Source of the DNA: Thiomonas sp.
GTDB lineage: Bacteria; Pseudomonadota; Gammaproteobacteria; Burkholderiales; Burkholderiaceae
Direction of reading: 5' to 3'
Length of the DNA: 5,025 nt
Assembly: GCA_027443745.1 (NCBI GenBank)
Contig: DAIAZB010000289.1
Span: forward strand, 1-5,025
Shown here: piece after piece, positions 1 to 5,025 of the stretch
How the letters are laid out: every line of letters begins with the position of its first letter
Position numbering within the stretch: the stretch's first letter is position 1
The notes under the pieces: generated by a model
Told to the model about the DNA's origin: nothing
Databases searched by the model: none
Seen by the model: only the letters and a program-made list of their open reading frames with translations
Position numbers and translations under genes: made by a program

Positions 1-1260
1 CCAGTGGTGGCGCGTGGTGCCGGCACCGGGCTGTCGGGCGGAGCGTTACCGCATGTGGACGGCGTGCTGCTGGCGCTCTCGCGCTTCAACCACATCAAGT
101 CCATCGACAAGCTGGCACGCACGGCCACGGTGGAGTGCGGCGTCCGCAACCTGGCGATTTCCGAGGCCGCCGCGCCCCACGGCCTGTACTACGCGCCCGA
201 CCCTTCCAGCCAGATTGCCTGCACCATCGGCGGCAACGTGGCGGAAAACTCCGGCGGCGTGCATTGCCTGAAATACGGCCTCACCGTGCACAACGTGCTG
301 CAAGTGCGCGGCTACACCGTGGAGGGCGAGCCCATCACGGTGGGCAATCTGGCCGGCGACTCCGCGGGGCCGGATCTGCTGGCCGTGGTCATCGGCAGCG
401 AAGGCATGCTGATGGTCGTCACCGAAGTGACCGTCAAGCTCATTCCGAAGCCGGTGCTGGCGCGCTGCATCATGGCCAGCTTCGACGATCTGCGCAAGGC
501 CGGCGACGCCGTCGCCCGCCTGATTGCCGATGGCATCATCCCCGCCGGACTGGAAATGATGGACAAGCCCATGACGGCGGCGGTCGAGTCCTTCGTCCAC
601 GCCGGCTATGACCTGAACGCCGAGGCCATCCTGCTGTGCGAGTCCGACGGCACGCCGGAAGAGGTGGAGGAGGAAATCGGCCGCATGCTCGCGGTGCTGC
701 AAGGCTGCGGCGCCACAGCCCTGACCATCAGCCGCGACGAAGCCGAGCGCCTGCGCTTCTGGAGCGGACGCAAGAACGCCTTCCCCGCCTCGGGCCGCAT
801 CTCCCCCGACTACTACTGCATGGACGGCACCATCCCGCGCAAGCGTGTGGCCGACATGCTGCTGGCGATCCAGGACATGGAGCGCGAGTTCAGTCTGCGC
901 TGCGTCAATGTGTTCCATGCCGGCGATGGCAATCTGCATCCACTGATCCTGTTCGACGCCAATCAGACTGGCGAACTGGAACGCGCCGAGGCCTTCGGCG
1001 CGAAAATCCTCGAGGCCTGCGTCGAGATGGGCGGCTCCATCACCGGCGAACACGGTGTGGGACTGGAGAAAATCAACTCCATGTGCGTGCAGTTCAGCCC
1101 CGAGGAACTCGAACAGTTCCTGGCCATGCGTCGCGCCTTCGACCCCGCGGAGCACCTCAACCCAGGCAAGAACATCCCCAGCCATGCGCGTTGCGCCGAG
1201 TACGGCAAGCTGCACGTGCGTGGTGGGCGTGTGGCGTTTCCAGAGTTGCCTCGCTTTTGA
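1..1260 (+). CDS. glcD: Glycolate oxidase FAD-linked subunit GlcD (5' truncated by window edge)
   Basis: Catalytic flavin subunit of glycolate oxidase: it oxidises glycolate (and related D-2-hydroxy acids) to glyoxylate using FAD, with electrons leaving through GlcE/GlcF. The frame is open from base 1 and ends at TGA 1258-1260. About 419 residues are visible against about 500 in the family, so roughly 80 N-terminal residues lie to the left. Visible PCMH-type FAD-binding motifs, in order: GAGTGLSGG (16-42), PDPSSQ (196-213), GGNVAENSGG (229-258), GSEGML (394-411). The C-terminal FAD-oxidase domain carries HAGDGNLHP (916-942), GEHGVG (1045-1062) and a closing NPGKNIP. From memory of the family it resembles E. 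coli GlcD along its whole length, including the PELxRF end. No frameshift or missing motif is seen. The GTG at 4 is an internal Val of the RGAGTG segment, not a start. It is the first visible gene of glcDEF. Paralogous D-lactate dehydrogenases share the fold, but the glcE and glcF neighbours settle the call. Confidence 0.96.
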   Translation, partial: PVVARGAGTGLSGGALPHVDGVLLALSRFNHIKSIDKLARTATVECGVRNLAISEAAAPHGLYYAPDPSSQIACTIGGNVAENSGGVHCLKYGLTVHNVLQVRGYTVEGEPITVGNLAGDSAGPDLLAVVIGSEGMLMVVTEVTVKLIPKPVLARCIMASFDDLRKAGDAVARLIADGIIPAGLEMMDKPMTAAVESFVHAGYDLNAEAILLCESDGTPEEVEEEIGRMLAVLQGCGATALTISRDEAERLRFWSGRKNAFPASGRISPDYYCMDGTIPRKRVADMLLAIQDMEREFSLRCVNVFHAGDGNLHPLILFDANQTGELERAEAFGAKILEACVEMGGSITGEHGVGLEKINSMCVQFSPEELEQFLAMRRAFDPAEHLNPGKNIPSHARCAEYGKLHVRGGRVAFPELPRF

Positions 1261-1286
1261 GCCGCACACGCACCTCGCCTGGCGCA

Positions 1287-1324
1287 GCTTTCACCTTTCC
1301 TATCCCTGGGAGACGCCGGGAGGG
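1287..1324 (+). repeat. Imperfect direct repeat, copy 1 (glcD-glcE spacer)
   Basis: A 38-bp unit starting GCTTTCACC and ending GCCGGGAGGG. It matches copy 2 (1350-1387) at 30 of 38 positions by hand alignment. The differences cluster in the middle (positions 11-20 of the unit), with one more at position 28. It has three GGG tracts (1308, 1318, 1322). The GGGAGA...GCCGGGAGGG wording resembles GC-rich intergenic repeats that are common in betaproteobacterial and xanthomonad genomes. That family link is recollection and was not tested. Confidence 0.75.
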
Positions 1325-1349
1325 ACATCCGGAGTCTTCGCGCAGCGCG

Positions 1350-1387
1350 GCTTTCACCTCCCCCACGGGTGGGAGAGGCCGGGAGGG
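1350..1387 (+). repeat. Imperfect direct repeat, copy 2 (glcD-glcE spacer)
   Basis: Second 38-bp unit, starting 63 bp after copy 1 and sharing GCTTTCACCT at its start and GCCGGGAGGG at its end. Its middle can fold: CTCCC at 1358-1362 is complementary to GGGAG at 1371-1375, a five-pair stem closing an eight-base loop. A similar gcgcagc word precedes the GCTTTCACC of both copies, so the duplicated unit may be slightly longer. With copy 1 it explains most of the 178-bp gap between glcD and glcE, which otherwise holds no supported gene. Confidence 0.75.
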
Positions 1388-1388
1388 G
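1367..1388 (+). other. Potential G-quadruplex motif upstream of glcE
   Basis: Four G tracts lie on the coding strand: GGG 1367-1369, GGG 1371-1373, GGG 1381-1383 and GGGG 1385-1388. The loops are 1, 7 and 1 bases, which fits the usual G3+ with N1-7 rule. It ends 50 bases before the proposed glcE start and would be present in a glcDE transcript. The first two tracts also take part in a competing CTCCC/GGGAG hairpin, so folding is uncertain. The pattern is seen directly; any effect on translation or transcript stability is inference. Confidence 0.45.
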
Positions 1389-1438
1389 AAAGCGCAACAA
1401 CCCTCCCCCTTTTGCCCACCCTTTCATCGACTGAACCC

Positions 1439-2563
1439 GTGAACCCATCCGACACACTCGCCACACTGCAGGAGCAGGTGCGGCAGGCAGCAACCCAGCA
1501 CACCCCGCTGACCGTGCGCGGCGGCGGCAGCAAGTCCTGGCTGCATCCCGCCTCGCGCCAGGCGCGCGCTGGCGCCACGCTGGATCTGAACGCGTACGCC
1601 GGCATCGTCAGCTACGAGCCCACCGAACTCGTCGTCACCGCCCGCGCCGGCACACCGCTGGCCGAACTGGAAGCCCTGCTTGCGACCCAAGGCCAATGCC
1701 TGCCGTTCGACCCACCGCATTTCGCCCACACCGGCGCCCGCGCCACCGTGGGCGGCATGGTGGCGGCGGGACTTGCCGGTCCCGCCCGCCAGGGCGCCGG
1801 CGCGGTGCGCGACTATGTGCTGGGCGCCGTGCTGCTGAACGGCCGCGCCGAGGTGCTGCATTTCGGCGGCCAGGTGATGAAGAACGTCGCCGGCTTCGAC
1901 GTCTCGCGCCTGCTGGTGGGGTCGATGGGCTCGCTCGGCGCCATTCTGGAAGTCTCGCTCAAGGTGCTGCCACGCGCCCCGGCTCATGCGACGCTGGTGT
2001 TCGAGATGAGCAAGGAGCGCGCGATCGAGCAAGTCAACATCTGGGGCAGCCAGCCGCTGCCCATTGCCGCCAGTGCCTGGTGCTGCGGCGGCAATGGCGC
2101 CGAACACCTCCTCCACCTGCACCTGCGCGGCGCCCAGGCTGCGGTGGCTGCCGCCTGCTCCCGCCTGGGTGGAGAGCAAGTGGACGACGTCGCGGCCACC
2201 GAGTTATGGCACGGCCTGCGTGAGCAAACCCTGCCTTGGTTCGCCACCACCTGGGCGCAACCCGGCGCCGCTGGCGAAGCGCTGTGGCGCCTGGCGGTGC
2301 CGCCTACCACGCCGCCCATGCGCCTGCAGGGCGATCTGCTCATTGAATGGGGCGGTGCCCAGCGCTGGCTCAGAACCGCACTGCCCGCCGCCGTGATGCG
2401 CGAAGCCGCCGCACGGGCCGGAGGCCACGCCACGCGCTTTCGCGGCGGCGACCCGGACACGCCGGTGTTCACCCCGCCGGCGCCGCCGCTGGACCGCATC
2501 CACCGCGAGATCAAGCGCGCCTTTGACCCTCACGGGCTTTTTCCGACGGTGCTGGCCGACTGA
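1439..2563 (+). CDS. glcE: Glycolate oxidase FAD-binding subunit GlcE
   Basis: Second flavin-type subunit of glycolate oxidase, required with GlcD and GlcF for activity. Encodes 374 residues; E. coli GlcE is about 350. The GTG at 1439 is chosen because the protein then begins MNPSDTLATLQEQVRQAA, as family members do, and no ATG occurs in frame until residue 107. No clear Shine-Dalgarno precedes it, so initiation may be weak or coupled to glcD. The N-terminal PCMH-type FAD-binding domain shows RGGGSK (27-32), EPTELVVTARAGTPL (60-74), LPFDPPHF (88-95), TVGGMVAAGLAGP (103-115), the signature KNVAGFDVSRLLVGSMGSLG (148-167) and a following EVSLKVLP. The C-terminal part ends RIHREIKRAFDPHGLFP. It lacks the FNPGR-type ending usual in this family and stops at TVLAD. 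The gap from glcD is 178 bp and holds repeats; glcF follows after 71 bp with nothing notable between. The frame is open back to 1055, but that stretch overlaps glcD and the repeats and does not look like protein. Confidence 0.93.
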   Translation: MNPSDTLATLQEQVRQAATQHTPLTVRGGGSKSWLHPASRQARAGATLDLNAYAGIVSYEPTELVVTARAGTPLAELEALLATQGQCLPFDPPHFAHTGARATVGGMVAAGLAGPARQGAGAVRDYVLGAVLLNGRAEVLHFGGQVMKNVAGFDVSRLLVGSMGSLGAILEVSLKVLPRAPAHATLVFEMSKERAIEQVNIWGSQPLPIAASAWCCGGNGAEHLLHLHLRGAQAAVAAACSRLGGEQVDDVAATELWHGLREQTLPWFATTWAQPGAAGEALWRLAVPPTTPPMRLQGDLLIEWGGAQRWLRTALPAAVMREAAARAGGHATRFRGGDPDTPVFTPPAPPLDRIHREIKRAFDPHGLFPTVLAD

Positions 2564-2634
2564 ACCCGGCACCGACGTCCTCGCACCCTTCGAACCTCAA
2601 CGCCGCCTTCTCACGCCCCCTTGCGTCTGCCTTC

Positions 2635-3861
2635 ATGGAAACCCGCCTCTCCCCAGAATTCGCCGGCACGCCCGACGGCCAGCAAGCCGAGAGCATCCTG
2701 CGCGCTTGCGTGCATTGCGGTTTTTGTACCGCCACCTGCCCCACCTACCAGTTGCTCGGCGACGAGCTGGATGGCCCGCGCGGACGCATCTACCTCATCA
2801 AGCAGGTGCTCGAGGGTGCCGCGCCCACGCGCAGCACCCAGCGGCATCTGGATCGCTGCCTCACCTGCCGTAATTGCGAAACCACCTGCCCCTCCGGCGT
2901 GGCCTACGGCCAGTTGGTGGACATCGGCCGCCGTGTGGTGGATGCCAAGGTGCAGCGCCCAATGGCCGAACGCGCCAAACGCTGGGCGCTGAAGGAAGGC
3001 CTCACCTCGCCGCTGTTCGGCACGGCGATGAAGCTCGGTCAGACGCTCAAGCCGCTGGTGCCGAAATCGCTGCAAGAGAAGGTGCCGCCGGCGACACCAG
3101 CCAGCCCCTGGCCGACGCGCGAACACGCGCGCAAGGTGCTGATGCTGGCCGGCTGCGTGCAACCGGCGATGGCGCCGAACATCAACGCCGCCACGGCACG
3201 CGTGCTCGACGGCCTGGGGGTGCAGGCGCTGGTGGCTGAAGGTGCCGGCTGCTGCGGCGCCATCCGCCAGCACCTGAGCGACCACGACGGCGCACTGGCC
3301 GACATGCGCCGCAATATCGATGCCTGGTGGCCGCTGGTGCAGCGCGGCATGGTCGAGGCCATCGTCGTCAACGCCTCCGGCTGCGGCGTGCTGGTGAAGG
3401 ACTACGGCCGTGAACTGCAGCACGATCCGGCCTATGCCGACAAGGCCGCACGCATCTCCGCGCTCGCACGCGACCCGATCGAATTCCTCGTCGCGCACGG
3501 CGAGCACATCGCCGCCAAGCTCCAGCGCAAGCCAGCTCAAAACCTGGCCTGGCACCCGCCCTGCACCTTGCAGCATGGCCAGCGCCTGGGCGGGCAGGTG
3601 GAGGCGCTACTGCGCGGCCTGGGTTTCAGCGTCAGCTTGCCCGCCGAGAGCCACCTGTGCTGCGGCTCGGCCGGTACGTACTCCGTGCTGCAGGCCGATT
3701 TGGCGAAGCAGTTGCGCGAGCGCAAGCTCAAGCATCTGGCGCATGTGGCGCCTCAGCGCATCCTCAGCGCCAACATCGGCTGTATCCAGCACTTGCAAGC
3801 CGGCACCACCATCCCGGTGCAGCACTGGCTGGAGTTCCTGGACGAAGCCTTGCGGAACTGA
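2635..3861 (+). CDS. glcF: Glycolate oxidase iron-sulfur subunit GlcF
   Basis: Electron-transfer subunit of glycolate oxidase, carrying electrons from the flavin subunits toward the membrane quinone pool. Encodes 408 residues, close to the family length. The ATG start gives METRLSPEF, which lines up with the E. coli N-terminus as I recall it (about 24 residues before the first cysteine). No strong Shine-Dalgarno is visible. Two 4Fe-4S motifs: C25-x2-C28-x2-C31-x3-C35-P (CVHCGFCTATCP) and C75-x2-C78-x2-C81-x3-C85-P (CLTCRNCETTCP). Two CCG (cysteine-rich) domains follow. The first, around 168-253, has LAGCVQP (C174), GAGCCGA (C206, C207) and SGCG (C250). The second, around 303-390, has HPPCTLQHGQ (C310) and LCCGSAGTYS (C342, C343). 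All expected cysteines are present. It is the last gene of the cluster, and the next gene is convergent. A lactate-utilisation LutA/LldE protein has CCG domains but lacks this layout. Confidence 0.96.
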   Translation: METRLSPEFAGTPDGQQAESILRACVHCGFCTATCPTYQLLGDELDGPRGRIYLIKQVLEGAAPTRSTQRHLDRCLTCRNCETTCPSGVAYGQLVDIGRRVVDAKVQRPMAERAKRWALKEGLTSPLFGTAMKLGQTLKPLVPKSLQEKVPPATPASPWPTREHARKVLMLAGCVQPAMAPNINAATARVLDGLGVQALVAEGAGCCGAIRQHLSDHDGALADMRRNIDAWWPLVQRGMVEAIVVNASGCGVLVKDYGRELQHDPAYADKAARISALARDPIEFLVAHGEHIAAKLQRKPAQNLAWHPPCTLQHGQRLGGQVEALLRGLGFSVSLPAESHLCCGSAGTYSVLQADLAKQLRERKLKHLAHVAPQRILSANIGCIQHLQAGTTIPVQHWLEFLDEALRN

Positions 3862-3877
3862 GACCGGGCCGAGAACG

Positions 3878-3916
3878 GTCAAACGTCAAACGGCGTCACG
3901 TCAAACGCGTCAAACG
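3878..3916 (+). repeat. Short direct repeats, GTCAAACG x4
   Basis: Exact GTCAAACG occurs at 3878-3885, 3885-3892, 3900-3907 and 3909-3916. A shortened GTCACG sits at 3895-3900. Spacing is irregular, and neighbouring units share their end G where they touch. The array lies just after the glcF stop and runs directly into a palindrome. It is too short and irregular for a CRISPR array. It may be the flank of a REP-like element or a product of replication slippage. Confidence 0.75.
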
Positions 3917-3928
3917 GGGTCAGACCCC
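3916..3928. repeat. 13-bp palindrome GGGGTC-A-GACCCC, REP-like
   Basis: Perfect 6-bp arms flank a single A, followed at once by AATTAATT. As RNA it could form four G-C pairs with a five-base loop. The word GGGGTCAGACCCCAATT, or its complement, is a recurring intergenic motif in several proteobacterial genomes and is often found near REP-associated transposases. That association is from memory and no such transposase gene is in this window. It lies between convergent genes and could help end transcription, but no run of T follows on either strand. Confidence 0.6.
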
Positions 3929-3977
3929 AATTAATTATTAATTCGCAATTAATTCGCCAATCAATTCGGTCAATTCC
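3929..3977. repeat. AT-rich stretch with AATTAATT inverted repeat and AATTCG words
   Basis: An island low in GC within otherwise GC-rich DNA. Positions 3929-3943 form an inverted repeat (AATTAAT, T, ATTAATT). AATTAATT recurs at 3947-3954. AATTCG occurs at 3940, 3951 and 3963, with AATTCC at 3972, giving steps of 11, 12 and 9 bases, near one helical turn. It lies between the ends of two converging genes, so a promoter function is not expected. It may belong to the same element as the adjacent palindrome. The rest of the spacer, to 4005, holds only a small CCCTG-G-CAGGG palindrome (3995-4005) beside the peroxidase stop. Confidence 0.6.
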
Positions 3978-4005
3978 GGGTGAAGCTCGGACGGCCCTGG
4001 CAGGG

Positions 4006-4557
4006 TCAACTGGTCGCCACGGGCGACGACATGGGGTTGTCCAGCGCGATCTCGATGTCAGCCCGCAGCGCATCCGGCTGGGTCTGCGGCGCGTAGCGGC
4101 GGATCACCTGGCCATCGCGGCCCACCAGAAATTTGGTGAAATTCCATTTGATGACTTCGGTGCCGAGCACGCCGCTGGCCTGGTCCTTGAGCCAGCGCCA
4201 CAACGGGTGGGTATGGGCGCCGTTGACATCGATCTTGTCGAACAACGGAAATTCGATGCCGTAGTTGGTGCTGCAAAACTGGGCGATCTGCTCCGACGTG
4301 CCCGGCTCCTGCGCGCCGAACTGGTTGCAGGGAAAGGCCAACACCTCGAAACCCCGGTCGTGATAGGCATGATGCAGCGCCTGCAGCCCGGCGTACTGCG
4401 GCGTGAAACCGCAGGCGCTGGCGGTGTTGACGATGAGCAGCACCTTGCCGCGCCAATGCGCCAGCGACTGCGCCTGGCCGTGGATGTCGGCGGCACTGAA
4501 ATCGAACACGCTGGGGATCGCGGGTTTCGTCGTGGTATCGGTATCGGCGGCGCTCAT
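4006..4557 (-). CDS. Glutathione peroxidase family thiol peroxidase (Gpx/BtuE type)
   Basis: Thioredoxin-fold peroxidase that reduces hydrogen peroxide and organic hydroperoxides, probably in the cytoplasm since no signal peptide is seen. Encodes 183 residues; relatives are about 160-185, and the extra length is a polar N-terminal tail (MSAADTDTTTKPA) and a short C-terminal tail. Motifs: NTASACGFTPQY with the peroxidatic Cys49, LAFPCNQFGAQEPG with Gln79, and KWNFTKFLV with Trp138 and Asn139, giving the Cys/Gln/Trp/Asn catalytic set. It uses Cys, not selenocysteine. Cys95 in FCSTNYG sits where the resolving cysteine of thioredoxin-dependent members lies, so thioredoxin is a likelier reductant than glutathione; this is an inference from the family. 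The ATG at 4557 is supported by an upstream GGGAG. It overlaps the stop of the transporter gene as ATGA, which suggests translational coupling. Its 3' end faces glcF across a repeat-rich spacer. Confidence 0.93.
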   Translation of the reverse strand: MSAADTDTTTKPAIPSVFDFSAADIHGQAQSLAHWRGKVLLIVNTASACGFTPQYAGLQALHHAYHDRGFEVLAFPCNQFGAQEPGTSEQIAQFCSTNYGIEFPLFDKIDVNGAHTHPLWRWLKDQASGVLGTEVIKWNFTKFLVGRDGQVIRRYAPQTQPDALRADIEIALDNPMSSPVATS

Positions 4558-5025
4558 ATCGGAGTCTCCCGTGGCGAATGGGGCTGCGGCGGCAGCGCCG
4601 GTTGGCGCCAGGCCGCGAGCAGGATAGCCAGCAAAATGAGGCTACCACCGATCAACGCCTGCACACTGAGTCGTTCGGCCCCCAGCAGCACCGCGCTGCC
4701 ACTGGCGAAGACGATCTCCACCGTCATCACCACCGCCGTGAGGCTCGACGGCAGGCGCTCCGCGCCATATTGCAGGCCGAGGTTGGCGGCGAGAAAGGCC
4801 AGTGCCAACAAGGCTACGGCCAACACCAGCGGCAGCGTCGGCGCGGGCAGGCCGCTGGTCACGCCGGATGCCGCCAGCGCCGACGCCAGGCCACCGGCCA
4901 CCAACATGCCGCCGGCAAACATCGCCAAGCCGCGCGCCTCCGGCGGCGTATGCGCATACTTGCGCAGCAGCACGTTGTTGAGGGCGAAGGCCATGCCGCC
5001 CAGCACGCCCAGCCAGTCGGCCGGA
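4554..5025 (-). CDS. EamA/DMT-family transporter, C-terminal part (5' end beyond window)
   Basis: Inner-membrane transporter of the drug/metabolite superfamily; substrate unknown. About 156 codons are visible, the second EamA repeat of a protein normally near 280-300 residues. The frame is open to the window edge, reading PADWLGVLGGMAFALNNVLL, so the GTG at 5006 is an internal Val. Five hydrophobic segments are visible: LGVLGGMAFALNNVLL; GLAMFAGGMLVAGGLASALA; LPLVLAVALLALAFLAANLG; LTAVVMTVEIVFASGSAVLL; and ALIGGSLILLAILLAAW. The fourth carries the EIVFAS wording and is followed by GAERLS, both typical of the last part of EamA proteins. The chain ends in a short polar tail rich in Pro. Its TGA (4556-4554) overlaps the peroxidase ATG, so both are likely in one transcript. 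The function of the pair is not clear from sequence; stress-related export is only a guess. Confidence 0.88.
   Translation of the reverse strand, partial: PADWLGVLGGMAFALNNVLLRKYAHTPPEARGLAMFAGGMLVAGGLASALAASGVTSGLPAPTLPLVLAVALLALAFLAANLGLQYGAERLPSSLTAVVMTVEIVFASGSAVLLGAERLSVQALIGGSLILLAILLAAWRQPALPPQPHSPRETPI
4566..4570 (-). promoter_or_regulatory. Ribosome binding site for the peroxidase gene
   Basis: On the minus strand GGGAG lies eight bases before the ATG at 4557, within the last codons of the upstream transporter gene. Spacing and sequence fit a Shine-Dalgarno and support this start over later in-frame codons. Confidence 0.6.

Noticed and set aside
46..1269. A 407-codon open frame on the minus strand opposite glcD
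   Set aside because: It is fully antisense to a well-recognised glcD. Its translation is rich in His, Ala, Gly and Gln without domain motifs, as expected for a shadow frame in GC-rich DNA.
1055..1438. In-frame upstream extension of glcE
   Set aside because: It overlaps glcD out of frame and then reads through the repeats, giving a sequence unlike any GlcE. Family similarity begins just after the GTG at 1439.
1478..1480. Alternative GTG start of glcE preceded by GGAG
   Set aside because: The GGAG is only three bases from the GTG, too close for a working site, and the start would remove conserved N-terminal residues.
2564..2634. Possible small gene or signal in the glcE-glcF spacer
   Set aside because: Only 71 bp, with no start preceded by a ribosome site, no clear hairpin and no repeat.
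2611..3576. A 321-codon open frame on the minus strand opposite glcF
   Set aside because: Antisense to glcF, whose cysteine motifs are all intact. The composition is low in information and shows no recognisable fold.
3878..3928. Possible CRISPR array or rho-independent terminator after glcF
   Set aside because: Repeats are 8 bp with irregular or no spacers, so it is not CRISPR. The palindrome is not followed by a T run on either strand, so a standard terminator is not supported.

Overview
The window is ordinary chromosomal DNA from a GC-rich proteobacterium, most likely a betaproteobacterium. That placement rests on the GC-rich third codon positions, GC-rich spacers with GGGAG/CTCCC repeats, and close resemblance of the proteins to proteobacterial families. 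It is an inference, not a measured assignment.

Left part, plus strand (1-3861): a glcDEF cluster encoding the three subunits of the membrane-associated glycolate oxidase (glycolate dehydrogenase). GlcD, the FAD-linked catalytic subunit, is cut by the left edge and lacks roughly 80 N-terminal residues. GlcE, the second FAD-binding-domain subunit, and GlcF, the iron-sulfur subunit with two 4Fe-4S motifs and two CCG domains, are complete. Together they oxidise glycolate to glyoxylate and pass electrons to the respiratory chain. The glcD-glcE spacer is unusually long (178 bp) and holds two imperfect 38-bp direct repeats. The second contains a four-tract G-quadruplex pattern upstream of the glcE start.

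Middle (3862-4005): the spacer where glcF and the minus-strand genes converge. It is repeat-rich: four GTCAAACG units, a GGGGTC-A-GACCCC palindrome, then an AT-rich stretch built from AATTAATT and AATTCG words. It looks like a REP-like intergenic element and is the most unusual sequence here.

Right part, minus strand (4006-5025): a two-gene unit read right to left. It has the C-terminal half of an EamA/DMT-family membrane transporter, cut by the right edge, followed by a complete glutathione-peroxidase-family thiol peroxidase. The transporter stop and the peroxidase start overlap as ATGA, so the two are probably translationally coupled.

I found no mobile element gene, RNA gene, CRISPR array or undescribed multi-gene system. 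The unusual content is confined to the two repeat-bearing spacers.
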